Source of the DNA: Hyperoodon ampullatus
Taxonomy: Eukaryota > Chordata > Mammalia > Artiodactyla > Ziphiidae
Length of the DNA: 64,000 nucleotides
Reading direction: 5' to 3'
Assembly (NCBI GenBank): GCA_949752795.1
Contig: OX457061.1
Coordinates: 43,990,338-44,054,337 of the forward strand
This document shows positions 33,488 to 45,356 of the stretch, piece by piece. Each line of letters starts with the position of its first letter. Positions within the stretch are counted from its first letter, which is position 1. The notes beneath the pieces were generated by a model that ran no database searches, was not told the origin of the DNA, and saw only the letters and a program-made list of their open reading frames with translations. A program made the translations under genes and the position numbers.

Positions 33488-34640
33488 GCATGACAATAGA
33501 GTTGCCATATGATCCTGCAATCCCACTCCTGGGCATATATCTGGACATAAGTATAATTCAAAAAGATACATGTACCTCTATATTCATAGCAGCACTATTT
33601 ACAATAGCAAGACAGGGAAGCAGTCTAAATGTCCATCAACAGATGAATGGTAAAAAAGATGTGGTACATATATACAATGGAATATTACTCAGTCATAAAA
33701 AAGAAGGAAATAATGCCATGTGTAGCAACATAGATGGACCTAGAGATTATCATCCTAAGTGAAGTAAATCAGACAAAGACAAATATATGATATCACTTAT
33801 ATGTGGAATCTAAAACAAATGATACAAATGAACTTATTTACAAAACAGAAATAGACTCAGACATAAAAAACAAACTAATGAAGAAGTGAAATTGAGTTAT
33901 TTGTAGTGAGGTGGATGGACCTAGAGTCTGTCATACAAAGTGAAGTAAGTCAGAAAGAGAAAAACAAATACCATATGCTAACATGTATATATGGAATCTA
34001 AAAAAAAAAAAAAGATTATGAAGAACCTAGGGGCAAGACAGGAATAAAAAGGCAGACGTAGAGAATGGACTTGAGGACACAGGGAGGGGGAAGGGTAAGC
34101 TGGGACAAAGTGAGAGAGTGGCATGGACATATATACACTACCAAATGTAAAATAGATAGCTAGTGGGAAGCAGCTGCATAGCACAGGGAGATCAGCTCGG
34201 TGCTTTGTGACCACCTAGAGGGGTGGGATAGGGAGGGTGGGAGGGAGACAGAGGAGCGAGGAGATATGGGGATATATGTATATGTATAACTGATTCACTT
34301 TGTTATAAAGCAGAAACTAACACACCATTGTAAAGCAATTATACTCCAATAAAGATGTTAAAAAAAAAAAAAAAAACTTATGGTTACCAAAGGGGAAAAG
34401 GGCGGGGAGGGAGGGATAAATCAGGAGTTTGGGATTAACAGATACAGACTTCTATATATAAAATAGATAAACGATAAGGACCTACTGTATAGCATGGGGA
34501 AGTACATTCAATATCTTTTAATTACGTATAACAAAATAATCTGAAAAGGAATATATATATAGAACTGAATCACTTTGCTGTACACCTGAAACTAACAAAA
34601 CATTGTAAATCAACTATACTTCAATAAAAAAACAAAAAAT
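33488..34640 (+). mobile_element. Older L1 3' end, interrupted by a younger L1
   Basis: 33490-33877 encodes a decayed ORF2 C terminus ([15 protein letters not shown] at the left) and runs to 'aaaacaaactaatg'. The same element resumes at about 34376 ('acttatggttaccaaagggg') and ends at 'cttcaataaaaaaac'. It matches the 3' end of an L1 subfamily distinct from the young copies here. Confidence 0.85.
33878..34375 (+). mobile_element. Young 5'-truncated L1 3' end nested in the older L1
   Basis: From 'gaagaagtgaaattgagtta' through the L1 3' UTR, including the G-run motif at 34220-34245, to a poly(A) ending about 34375. It is close to 16960-17380 of the intact L1. Flanking 'aactaatg' and 'aacttatg' are a near-duplication at the insertion point. 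Confidence 0.88.
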
Positions 34641-35547
34641 AATGTGGCTATTCTGGAAAACAGATACATCCCCGTTTCTCCAGGCTTTATTGTTGTTGCT
34701 GTTGTCATTATTGTTACTATTTGTTTCTTTAGTGAATTAACCAAAATAATTTTATGTAGACTGTATTTATTGTCATGTGTGGCCACTAAAGTCTCTGCTC
34801 AGTTAGTTTAATGATTAGTTAAGGATCTGATATAAATTCCCAAGTGGCTGGAACCAATAAATCTCCCAGGCTTTGCTGAGGGCTCTGTGTGCCTTCTGGG
34901 GAGATTGCCTTCAGTGCTCAGGCAAACTGGCCACAGTTCTATGTTTACTTTACTCCCTGCTTCTGTTGACTTTCAACATCGGCCAGAGATGAGAACTTTG
35001 ATTTTTCTCAGGTCTTTCTCAAGCATGAACGTGACTCCGGGCATGTCCCTGGGCTTCTAATTTCCCAGGAATATCAGAGAGTTTCAAAGTCCCTTATAGA
35101 TATCTCATTCCCCAGCTTTTCCTTTAAATTTTTGTCTATCTTGTTGTTTTCTCCAACTGTTATCACCACCTCAGGCAGCTGCCTACCTTAAACCATTGCC
35201 CCCAGGAAAATAGCACTGGGTGAACTCTAACTCAGATTAAATAAAGACACGCCTTGTGAGTGGGATTTTCTGAGGAACTGCAAGACAGGTCAAATAATGG
35301 CAGTTATCTTGGAATTGGACTTTGGGAGAGTGACAACCCCATTTTGCCTCATTATTTACCCATTAATATGAGACAAGGCTCTCTGTACCATGAAAAAGTG
35401 TCACAGTCCAAAAGGGGCCAAGACAGGCATAACAGCTCCCCTTCTGGACCACACAGTTGCCTTATTTTGCTGACCTGCTCAGCTTTGGAAATGTACCAAT
35501 CATTTTACCCTGTCAGTCATATCACTTTATAAGTTTGCTAGCTTTTA
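34641..35547. other. No gene; unassigned sequence
   Basis: A short (GTT)n-like tract at 34690-34725. No exon or element recognised. Confidence 0.45.
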
Positions 35548-35805
35548 AATAATTTTTTAAAGTATTTATTTATTTGGTTGCATCAGGTCTTAGTTGCGGC
35601 AGGCGGGCTCCTTAGTTGCAGCTCAAGGGCTCCTTAGTTGCAGCGCACCAGCTCCTTAGTTGCTGCTTGCAACATCCTTAGTAGTGGCATGCGAAATCTT
35701 AGTTGCGGCATGCATGTGGGATCTAATTCCCGGACCAGGGATCGAACCCAGGCCCCCTGCATTGGGAGCGCAGAGTCTTAACCACTGCACCACCGGGGAA
35801 GCCCC
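35548..35805 (-). mobile_element. CHR-type SINE with internal tandem repeats (antisense)
   Basis: Ends 'accactgcaccaccggggaa'. The middle (about 35600-35665) has three tandem 'ctccttagttgc' units at roughly 27-bp spacing, like the internal repeats of the SINE at 130-353. No clear flanking duplication. Confidence 0.88.
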
Positions 35806-36480
35806 AAGAATGTTTATTTTTCTAATTCTCATTACTGCATTCTGAGTTTCTCATCTACTCAAGTCCATTGGTTCAGGAACACTTACAAGGAGGAAATTGG
35901 TTAGAGAGCACTGGTCTGACTTGTGCAGCCAGGGAGGTTTGAAACAAAGTAATTGCTTAATTACTTAATTGCTTCATTGAGGACTGGTCAGACCCAGGCA
36001 GATGAAGCAGCTGGAGAGCAAAGGTCTAGGCACAGGGTATGTTGGAGCCAGCAAGGCAGGGCATAAGGTCAAGAAAAGATATTTCTAGGAGCCAGCAAAT
36101 GTGAGGCTTTCTGTTGACCCACACAGCCGCTTCCTTTTTCCCCTGCAGAGCATGAGGTCTTGAGGTCAGGGAAGAGGGAAGAAAGAAGTGGGAAAGGAAG
36201 AATTTAGAAAAGCACAGGTGGGAGTAAGAAGTAGTCTGCTGTGCTCCAAGCACTGACCCTATATAGCGTATGTGGTTCTGACCTTGGCTGCAGATGGCAA
36301 GGGGCCTCTTGTTAAGGAGGAAGTGGGAGAGGGAGGAAAGGGGTGAGCTCCTGAAAAAAGCCAGACAGTTGGTGGGCGGGTGGGAAAGTGAGGGTGACAT
36401 CAGGGCACAGACACTGATACTGAAAGCTACATACTAAGTCATTACGAGGAGGGCAAAACCCCTTGGGTTGAGGCTTCAGA
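35806..36480. other. No gene; unassigned sequence
   Basis: The antisense open frame at 36026-36400 is purine/pyrimidine compositional, with no recognised domain. Confidence 0.45.
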
Positions 36481-36645
36481 GCCAGGCTGCCAGGTCCGCC
36501 ATTTAGGCAAGTGACCTAACTTCTATGCCTATTTCTTCATCCCAAAATAGGTACTAATACCCCGCATCATAAGACTTTTGGGAGATTAATGTAAAGCACT
36601 AGTACCTAGCAAGTGCTCAAGTATCAGCAACTATTATTTAAACCA
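36481..36645 (+). mobile_element. MIR
   Basis: 'agccaggctgccaggtccgc', 'gcaagtgacctaacttctat', 'gggagattaatgtaaagcac', 'aagtgctcaagtatcagcaa' follow the whole sense MIR order. Confidence 0.8.
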
Positions 36646-37257
36646 TTTACGTGGGGAGGCTATTTTGGTGCAGGCCAAACCAAATTTTCAACTCCAGGTG
36701 TGAAGTCTGTCTCTTCTCATAGCAAATACTGGAATCCACTGATGGAAAAACTGTGAGAGATGCCAACATGCAGATCTGAATTGTTACCACGTCAACTGAA
36801 CGTAAAACCTCATGTCCCTGAGGTCTCCAGCACACTGGAGAGCTCGGCCCTCAACATCTGTCTCTCTTCAAAGCACTGTAGAAAGTTATTTACAGATATT
36901 CTGGTTCATTTTGATTCATGTTCTATTTAATCAAATGAATTTCTTTTAAAATTTGTATACACTGTTAAGTTTATTCGATGTGTTTCTAGCACTTAATTAC
37001 TTAATCAGCACTCCCTGGAAAGAAGTGCTTGATGGCCAAGGTGACTTTAGAAATCACCAAAAAGCAAATTTTTTCCAACTGTGAGCAAATTCAAATGCCT
37101 ATGACATAATGATGTGCAACTGACTGGTATAAAATACTCCAGTTCTAAGTAAGGATAATACTTAGAAAGAAATGACCGTAACTCCCCACAATAACATAAG
37201 AATCAGGTAGGTACTACTGACCAAGGCTTTATCCTGCAGGTGATTCAGGCTTTGGCA

Positions 37258-37396
37258 TAAAACACACCTTTCTTCCCCACTCCCGCACCTCGTGGCTTGA
37301 GGGATCTTAGTTCCCGGACCAGGGATCGAACCTGGGCCCCCCTGTAGTGGAAGCTCAGAGTCCTGGACCATCAGGGGATTCCCTAAAACACTCCTT
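37258..37396 (-). mobile_element. Short CHR-type SINE (antisense)
   Basis: The body is 37271-37383 ending 'ccatcaggggattccc'. Duplication taaaacacacctt / taaaacactcctt with one mismatch. Confidence 0.92.
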
Positions 37397-38299
37397 TACA
37401 TAAAGAGGGCTGGAGAGTGGCTGAAGCAGGAACCAAAAGTAGACTTGGAGTCGATTTCACTGAACTTGCAGGAAGGTCCCAAGTTGTAACACCCACTGTA
37501 TAAACCAATGGTTGCAAACGCAAAGCAGGATTTTGAATAGCTTAGGGGCTACTCAAGATAATACAAAATGAAGTTACAAGATGAAGGTGTCATTAATGAT
37601 ATCTGATGTCACTTGACACCACCTGTATCTCTCCTTCCCTATTTCCCTTTTCTTCCTTCTTATTCTGTCGTACTCCAATAATAGACTTTAATAAAATCTG
37701 AAGCCATGTTTTCTGCTCTTAATTTTAGAAATAAAATTAAGAAATAAATTTAAATATTAGAAATAAGTCTTTCAGTGATTAATCTGACTAAATTGCTTCA
37801 CAGACAAGTGTTATTACATCCTTCATAGCTTTTGTATATTATAAATATTAGACAGCGTAAATTTCTTAATCTTTCAATCTTTGGCTGACAGTCACGAGCC
37901 CTACAGAAAGAAGACCACCACCAGCTTTGTGGCCCATGGTGAAAGCATTTTAATAAACAAAACACAATCTACAGTCACCTCACCATCTGAATTTTGATCC
38001 CTTCAGACAGACTGGAGATTTGCTTACTAAAACAAATCAGAGAAGGAAATGAGAGTAAGAAGAATCTTAATTTCGACTGAGAAATTCAAAGGGATTTTAC
38101 CCTTGTTTATTAATTTTTTTTCTCAACTGTAGGAAGATGTTTTGCTTATAAGAGCACCTCTGGTTCCCCTGTGACTAAATGGGTTGCATCTTTGGAATGT
38201 CAGACACAGCCAAGTTTATTCCAGTTAACCCGTAGAAGTAGTACCTTGAACTTTTTAATAGTCCTTATACCGACTATAATTAATGATCAATTAAATAAT
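37397..38299. other. No gene; unassigned AT-rich sequence
   Basis: No recognised element or exon. Confidence 0.45.
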
Positions 38300-38425
38300 T
38301 TATGGTTGACAGCTTTTCCTCTAAACTCCCTGAGAACAGGGACTGTAATGCAATGCCTTGTAACTAATACAGTGTCTACGCCATAGTAGGTGCACAGTAA
38401 GTATTTATTAAAGGAATGAATGAGA
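38300..38425 (+). mobile_element. L2 3' end
   Basis: 'aactccctgagaacagggac', 'catagtaggtgcacagtaag', 'tatttattaaaggaatgaat' is the sense L2 3' terminus. Confidence 0.7.
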
Positions 38426-38725
38426 ATGCTTGGGATGGAGCCCCAAGGAACTATATGTAACATTAAGGGTTGAGTGAAAAGGCTTATACGGTACAGGAAA
38501 AGGAGAAGGAGAAGTACAGATGGTAGGAAAGAACTAGCAAAATGTGATCACAGAAGTCAGGGGCAAGAATATTTTAAGGAGTAAATGGTCCACTATGTAT
38601 GATGAAAACTGGACTTAGGGAAATGGAAACCATTGATTACTTTAACAAGAGTGATTTCCATAGTGTGGTAAGAATGAAAGCCATTTTGGCATGGGTTCAA
38701 GAGTGAATATGAGGCAAAAAATGGA

Positions 38726-39101
38726 ACCAGTGTCTTGTCTGATCAGGCTGCTATAACAAAATACTACAGACTCAGTAGCTTAAAGACAACAGAACTTTAT
38801 TTCTGGAGACTGGAAGTCTAAGATCAAGGTGTTAGCACGGTCAGTGCTCTAGTGTGAGCCCTCTTCCTGGTTTAGAGCCAGCACCTTTGAAATCACCGTG
38901 TCCTCACATGGTAGAAAGGGCTAGGGATCTCTATGGGCTCACTTTTATAAGGGCACTAATTATTCCCATTCATGAGGGCAACACCCTCAAGACTTAAGCA
39001 ACTCTCAAAGGCCCTACTTCCTAATACCATCATCTTTGGTGGTTAGAATTTCAACATAATAAATTTTGAGGGGACACAAACATTCAGACCGTAGCAACCA
39101 G
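38726..39101 (-). mobile_element. MLT1-type MaLR solo LTR (antisense)
   Basis: The LTR (38731-39096) runs from 'tgtcttgtctgatcaggctg' to 'cattcagaccgtagca'. A perfect 5-bp duplication accag flanks it (38726-38730, 39097-39101), the size expected for ERVL-MaLR. No internal retroviral sequence. Confidence 0.87.
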
Positions 39102-39112
39102 TAAGTGCAGAT

Positions 39113-39508
39113 AGAAAACTGGTGGGCTTTTTTTGGTTGTTTTGGTTTATTTTATTTTATTTATTTATTGTTTCTGGCTGTGTTGGGTCTTTGTTGCTGT
39201 GTGCAGGCTTTTATTTGGTTGCAGTGAGCGGGGGCTACTCTTCATTGCGGTTCACTGGCTTCTCATTGCGGTGGCTTCTCTTGTCGCAGAGCATGGGCTC
39301 TAGGTGCGCGGGCTTCAGTAGTTGTGGCACGTGGGCTCAGTGGTTGTGGCTCGCGGGCTCTAGAGTGCAGGCTCTGTAGTTGTGGCACACAGGCTTAGCT
39401 GCTCCGTGGCATGCGGGATTTTCCCAGACCAGGGATAGAACCCGTATCCCCTGCACTGGCAGGTGGATTCTCAACCACTGCACCACCAGGGAAGCCCAGA
39501 AAACTGGT
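39113..39508 (-). mobile_element. Full-length-type CHR SINE (antisense)
   Basis: The body is 39124-39497, about 370 bp. A perfect 11-bp duplication agaaaactggt lies at 39113-39123 and 39498-39508. Confidence 0.94.
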
Positions 39509-40149
39509 TTTTAATAGGAGAAGAATTCTTGGCTTAACATATTAAAAAATTGATAAAGATGCAACTATTAGAAAATCAAGGGAAAAGAAGGTTGAGTAAG
39601 GTAGTGCATGGGAAAGCACAGAGCACCGTGCCTGGCCCAGAGTAAGAAGTCCAGATGTTGTCATATTATTGCTGTTAGGATTAGCTTATCCATGCGTGTC
39701 TTGAGACCTCTCCCTCTCAAATGTATAGTAGAAGTTTTTGTGGGAGGGTCTTCAACTATTCAAACAACAGCTTAAGTCAAAGAAAAGCAAAAGAAACAAT
39801 AACAGGAAATTGGAACCAGGCTGAAATAATCACACATTATCAAGTACAAATATGAAAAACTAAGATAAGAGTGAAAGACAACCCAGCAGCAGAGAAGGGC
39901 AGTGATGTCTCAGGGTGTACAATTCTACATTTATACGACTTTTAGCTAGTTCCAGGATCTGGAAACCACATGTGAAAAAAGGAAAACATATACATATGTG
40001 TTTTTGGAGAAATTTAACTCCACTCTTGGTGATGACTTGGTTAGTGTGGTGACAGGTCGACCATCCCATTATAAAGTTACATTTCTCTCTTTCTAATTAG
40101 TAAGTGATCTGAGCAGTGATTCCTCAGGCTGTGTGAATATCCAGTTCCC
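39509..40149. other. No gene; unassigned sequence
   Basis: No recognised element or exon. Confidence 0.45.
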
Positions 40150-40620
40150 CAGCACATTTCACCGCATGGTTTTTGCATCCATTGATGACCCTTTCCTGGA
40201 TCAATTATTACTTTGGGAGTTGCAAAATGGTAACTTTCATTTCTTCAGTATTCCTTACCCCATGTTGTTTTGAAAAGAATGAACTTCTCTTTTTTTGTCT
40301 TTCTCTCTTTTTGAGTATCGTTGTAGACTAACGTTCCCTTTTATTCAATGTTTTATAATGAATTACCAACATTATTTGTTTCTTCCAACACTTTTTATGA
40401 AATTTTTCAAACATACAGAAAAGTTGAAAGAATTTCATAGTGAACATCACCCACATTCTACAATTTACATTTTACTATCCTTTACCACATATTTCTTCAT
40501 CTATGCTGCCCTCTATCCATCCATCATTCATCGTATTTTTTGACATAAGTTGCAGTTATTATTCACATTTTTTACTTTTTGGTACTCAATTTGTCCCAAA
40601 TTTGGCCAGTGATCAGAGTA
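40150..40620. mobile_element. Old L1M-type LINE fragment
   Basis: 'tttgcatccattgatgaccc', 'gggagttgcaaaatggtaac' (40168-40235) and 'ttttcaaacatacagaaaag', 'atttcttcatctatgctgcc' (40405-40510) resemble the same old L1 region as 22090-22930. Confidence 0.55.
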
Positions 40621-42188
40621 TATAAAAATGAGGTCATGTTAATAGTTTTTACCAGGTTCCTGCTTCCAGACTACCAGAATCAGAAGTGGGGCTGAGGGTT
40701 GGCCCTCATGGCACCTCTATCTTGCCACATTAGTGGAATGGCTAAACAAGTGGACATTGCATGCAGCAACCATTCTCCAGCCTACCTGAGCTTGTCTGGT
40801 CTGGCACCAGAACTACACTGGAAGCTAATCTGCATTTCATCTTTTAAATATAACCCAGGACTCTGATCATTTCTGATAGAAAAAAACAACCTCTTTTAGA
40901 AAAATCGTATGACATCAGCCTCGGGCAATTAAGCAGGAAGCTTAACCATCACTCATTTTCTCTTTATTTCAAGAATCTATATGAACCAGATGCTAAGTCC
41001 TTTATTCTTGGGCATTATTTGACTTATCTGACTAGTAGATTTACTGGATGATAATATGGACAGAACCAGAAGTAAAACCAGGACCTCCAATGACAAATAA
41101 GAAAAAAAAGGTCCATATTCTCTCAGATGTATCCATTTACGGTGGCTTCATAAATAAGAGCTACATCAGGTGGGGAGTGGACAGGGAAAGCTTTCCCATG
41201 GGCCTGAGGAGAAAGGGGCACATTCCTCTCCACAGACCAAGAGGAGATTGAACTCCATGTTTGAAATGTATGTGACAGATGCAAAAAGACCCTCACTACA
41301 TTTAGCTACTAAGCACAAGTAGAAAAAAGAATTCATATCTATTGCATAATTTACATCCATGGCATTGAAATTAAAGTGGTTATTGGAACTTGCCACTGGA
41401 CCTTGCTGGGGTTTTTTTTCCTTGTTTTTTAAAGTGTTAGTAAAGATGCATATATGTTATTCTATCGCAAATGAATTTTAATATTTTAATAACTGTATTT
41501 CAATATAATTGGCTTCCTTTTAATCCTATATATTTAATTTTATGTATTTTAAAACACTCTGAAACGAGTGCATCAGCTCCACCAACTGCCCTGCTTTAGG
41601 ACAGTTCCCAGAAGTTGCACAGAGCTTCCATCACAGTGGCAGAACTTCATCATAACCACTGGGAGTTTAGGAAATATGCCTTTTTCTGGGAAACTGTAGA
41701 CCCTGCTAAAATTCAGAGCTGTATTTCTAAAGGAAATGGGGAAGAATAGATGTTGGGGACAACTAGCAGTCTTGGCCATAATATTATATTTTTTATTGGA
41801 GTCCAAGAGCTGTTAATTAGATTCCTATTTTTTGTTGTCATTTTGGTTTTCTTTTATCCTTACTTTCCCACTTGATTTGTCATAGACTGAAAGAGTTCTC
41901 TCGACCTCTTTCTAAATGTGTCTCTAGATTTTTTTCCCAGTTTCCCTTGTTAATCTATGCCACTTGTACATAGATAGCCATCCTTCAGAGAGTGAGATTG
42001 GACCCCAACCACTGGCTTCTTTTTGGACATGGTAATGGAATTTTTTGTCCTCTCTTCAGCCTTGATTGATTAAGATGATGACCACTGCATGTTTTACCTT
42101 TCCGAGTATTTTCAGTGTATGGTTGTGTTCTGTTATTCCATCTGACTCAATCAAATAGATTTGCTTGCCCTTAGCTTCTCTCATCATA
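40621..42188. other. No gene; unassigned sequence
   Basis: About 1.5 kb of AT-rich intronic sequence. Short open frames (41048-41396, 41573-41806) have no recognised domain. Confidence 0.45.
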
Positions 42189-42432
42189 CTTGATGTGATT
42201 TTTTTTTTAATTTTTTTTTTTTTTTTTGGTACGCGGGCCTCTCACTGTTGTGGCCTCTCCTGTTGCGGAGCACAGGCTCCGGATGCACAGGCTCAGCGGC
42301 CATGGCTCACGGGCCCAGCCGCTCCGCGGCACGTGGGATCTTCCCGGACCGGGGCACGAACCCGTGTCCCCTGCATCGGCAGACGGACTCTCAACCACTG
42401 CGCCACCAGGGAAGCCCTTGATGTGATTTTTT
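42189..42432 (-). mobile_element. CHR SINE, central-deletion type (antisense)
   Basis: The body is 42205-42416 with a long poly-T start. A perfect 16-bp duplication cttgatgtgatttttt lies at 42189-42204 and 42417-42432. Confidence 0.95.
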
Positions 42433-43556
42433 AAAAAAACTTTTCATTGGTTTGGTTTATTTTTGTTTGGTTTCTTCTGAAGACATATTTTGTTTGTTTG
42501 TTTGTTTGTTTTAATGGCTCCTTTTATAACCAACTTAAGATTGTGAGTAATCACAAAATTTCTATATTTTCTACTTTCCATTATTTTATTTCATTCTCTT
42601 CCATCACTTAATTTTAACTGACTATATATCTTTTAGTGTTTACCTTTCTATCTTAAACACTGCTACTTATAATCTCTTCCAGCTCCCAGAAATTAAAAGT
42701 TGAGGAAACTGGCTTATTTATCCTACCATCAAAATTTTTGTTTCCTTCTCCTTCAAGTGGTGCTCTGATAATCTTTTGTACATTATCAGGGGTTGTAATG
42801 TTTATAATTTGTTCTGGAAACTTACTCCCTGGAGTTGTTTTGGATTTCGATTCATTAAAAAGATTCAAAACATGCTATCACTTCTTTTGCCAAAATTTCT
42901 CCATTTATCATTTGTTTGGCTGGTTCTTCCTCAAGGTGTTTCTTCAAGAAAGCTCACAGAAGTCATATTCCATGAGTACTTTCATGTTTAAATGTATTTT
43001 TTTTCTAAATCCAACAAATATAACCCTTCCTCTAATTTTTCTCCTTCAGGTACAGAACTCTGACTCTTTCCACTTCTCCTTATGTCTCTATCCTTAGAGG
43101 TTCCTTTTGCCTCTGGCTCACAAAGATCATGAGGGGAGAATGTCATCAGTGTTCTGTAGCCCTGACTCCTTGCAGCCAACTCAAAGCTCTGTTCAGAGCA
43201 TTCAGAGGTGACAGAGAATTGTGGCAGGGCAGTGTGACAATGAGTCCCAGGCTGGTCAGATGGTTTCCTTGGCACCCGGTCTGTGAACCCACACAGGCTG
43301 GCAAGAAAAACAGGCACATCTCACAGAGGGGCAGTCTAGCCAGTGCCCATCACCTCACGTTAAGGATTACGTAAACCCAAGACTTGAGTCAGAGGTTACC
43401 TGAACCAAGAGGGTCAGAAGCAATAGGTAAAGATCGGAGGCTTCTGGAATACTGCCTTTGAAAATGCAACCGTTCCAAGGTAATGCTCATGAAACTTGAA
43501 AGAAAATTTTAGAAAGAACTGGCCTTAAAATATTTGACATTTGTAGAGTTTTAAAA
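42433..43556. other. No gene; (TTTG)n and unassigned sequence
   Basis: A (TTTG)n tract at 42488-42512. The open frames at 42738-43374 are unrelated to any family I recognise and lack splice context. Confidence 0.45.
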
Positions 43557-43596
43557 TAGATAGATAGATAGACAGACAGATAGATAGATGGATGGT
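43557..43596. repeat. (GATA)n / (GACA) microsatellite
   Basis: About ten imperfect tetranucleotide units (gata, gaca, gatg). Confidence 0.93.
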
Positions 43597-44659
43597 AGTT
43601 AAGAGGGGGAGAGGAATGATTGCAATTTGAAGAGATTAGATTCACAAAACAGATGTTGACTTTTACATGCCAACTTTCAACAAGAGGACAAAGTGGCGAA
43701 GAGGTGCCACCACCTTTGAGCGGCTGGGCCCCTGCTGCAGTAGGTGGGCTGCGTCACGCCACCTCCGGCCCGTAGCTTTGCCTCCCTCTCCTGTTCTGCC
43801 GTGGGCCCACGATGCCACAGTACCAGGCACAGGAGGAATTCAGTCACACAGCGGAGAAACTCTACCTCGCAGACCCTATGAAGGCACGTGTGGTTCTCAA
43901 ATATAGGCATTCTAATGGGAGTTTGGGTATTAAAGTAACATGATTTAGTTTGTTTTGTGTATAGAACAGACCAAGCTCAAGATGTAAAGAAGATTGAGAA
44001 ATTCCACAGTCAACTAATGCGACTTATGGTGGCCAAGGAATCCCATCAGTGTTGCCATGGAAACGGACTGAATGGTTTGAAATGACGACTGTTTGTCATG
44101 TTCTTAGGAAGTAAATATCTTTTGAATTTGAGAAAGTGTTGGGACAGAAAATACTTTATGTAACTAAGTGGGCTATTCAGAAGCCAAGAGATCATTTTTT
44201 GTACTTTGTTCTTTAGTGTTTACTTTAGAGGGCTAGGAATGTAAGTGCTTTCGGTTAGAAAGCCTTTATTTAGTTTTGGAAATGGAACAAGGAATGTCTC
44301 TATCTTGGAAACTTTTTGCAGATTGTTTGATGTTAGGCAAAATAAAAACTTACTCTCTGGTAAGCTTGTATCAGTAATTTGAAAATGAGATATCAAGAAA
44401 AGCCAATTCTTCCTTAAATTTAGTTAATCTGTCTTTAAAAGAAAATTAAATGTAACCATTTTGCCGAATTGATATATTTCTTTTGGAGCATAAATTTTGT
44501 GCTGTTGATGACTAGCAAATACAAAATATGGTAACTGGAATTAACTGTGCACAGCAGTATAGCTGATTATATATGGTAGTGTAGTCTCAATTATATCAAA
44601 AAGTAACTATGAAAACAAGTATGCTTCACCTTAAACTTTACAAATTTAAACTATATGCT

Positions 44660-45035
44660 TTGTTTTGTTTTATTTTTATAAATTTATTTATTTATTTTTG
44701 GCTGCATTGGAACTTCGTTGCTGCATGCAGGCTTTCTCTAGTTGCAGCGAGCAGGGGCTATTCTTCGTTGCTGTGAGAGGGCTTCTCATTGTGGGGGCTT
44801 CTCATTGCGGTTGCTTCTCTTGTAGCAGAGCATGGGCTCTAGGCACGTGGGCTTCAGTAGCTGTGGCACGCAGGCTCAGTAGTTGTGGCTCGTGGGCTCT
44901 AGAGCGCAGGCTCACTAGTTGTGGTGTGTGGGCTTAGGTGGTCCATGGCATGTGGGATCTTCCAGGACCAGGGTTCAAACCTGTGTCCCCTGCATTGGTA
45001 GGCAGATTCTTAACCACTGCACCACCAGGGAAGTG
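44660..45035 (-). mobile_element. Full-length-type CHR SINE (antisense), in the tail of a truncated L1
   Basis: About 370-bp body ending 'ccaccagggaagtg'. It directly abuts the poly-T of an antisense L1 end, so it probably inserted into that L1's A-tail. That would explain the T-rich, unresolvable flanking duplication. Confidence 0.9.
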
Positions 45036-45356
45036 TTTTTTTTTTAACATCTTTATTGGAGTATAATTGCTTTACAATGGTGTGTTAGTTTCTGCTGTAT
45101 AACAAAGTGAATCGGCTATACATATACATATATCCCCATATCTCCTCCTTCTTGCATCTCCCTCCCACCCTCCCTATCCTACCCCTCTAGGTGGACACGA
45201 AGCACCGAGCTGATCTCCCTGTGCTGTGTGGCTGCTTCCCACTAGCTATCTATTTTACATTTGGTAGTGTATATATGTCCATGCCACTACATCTGCATCT
45301 TTATTCCTGTCCTGCCCCTAGGTTCTTCAGAACCATTTTTTTTTTTAGATTCCATA
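45036..45356 (-). mobile_element. 5'-truncated L1 3' end (antisense) in the SRP9 retrocopy
   Basis: 'aacatctttattggagtata' through 'cctaggttcttcagaaccat' to 'tagattccata' is the reverse complement of the young L1 3' UTR, about 320 bp, with the complementary C-run motif at 45160-45187. The near-match 'aaactatat' (44648) / 'aaactctat' (45356) may be its duplication around the SINE. Confidence 0.88.

Noticed and set aside
30383..39096. The two MLT1 LTRs as ends of one provirus
   Set aside because: They differ from each other, each has its own 5-bp flank, and the interval contains unrelated LINEs and intronic sequence with no retroviral genes.
43557..43596. CRISPR-like array
   Set aside because: Tetranucleotide microsatellite without spacers. 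No arrays of spaced repeats occur in the window.
43812..43943. SRP9 retrocopy as a functional gene
   Set aside because: An early frameshift gives a stop after 43 codons, and there is another indel downstream. No intact alternative frame.
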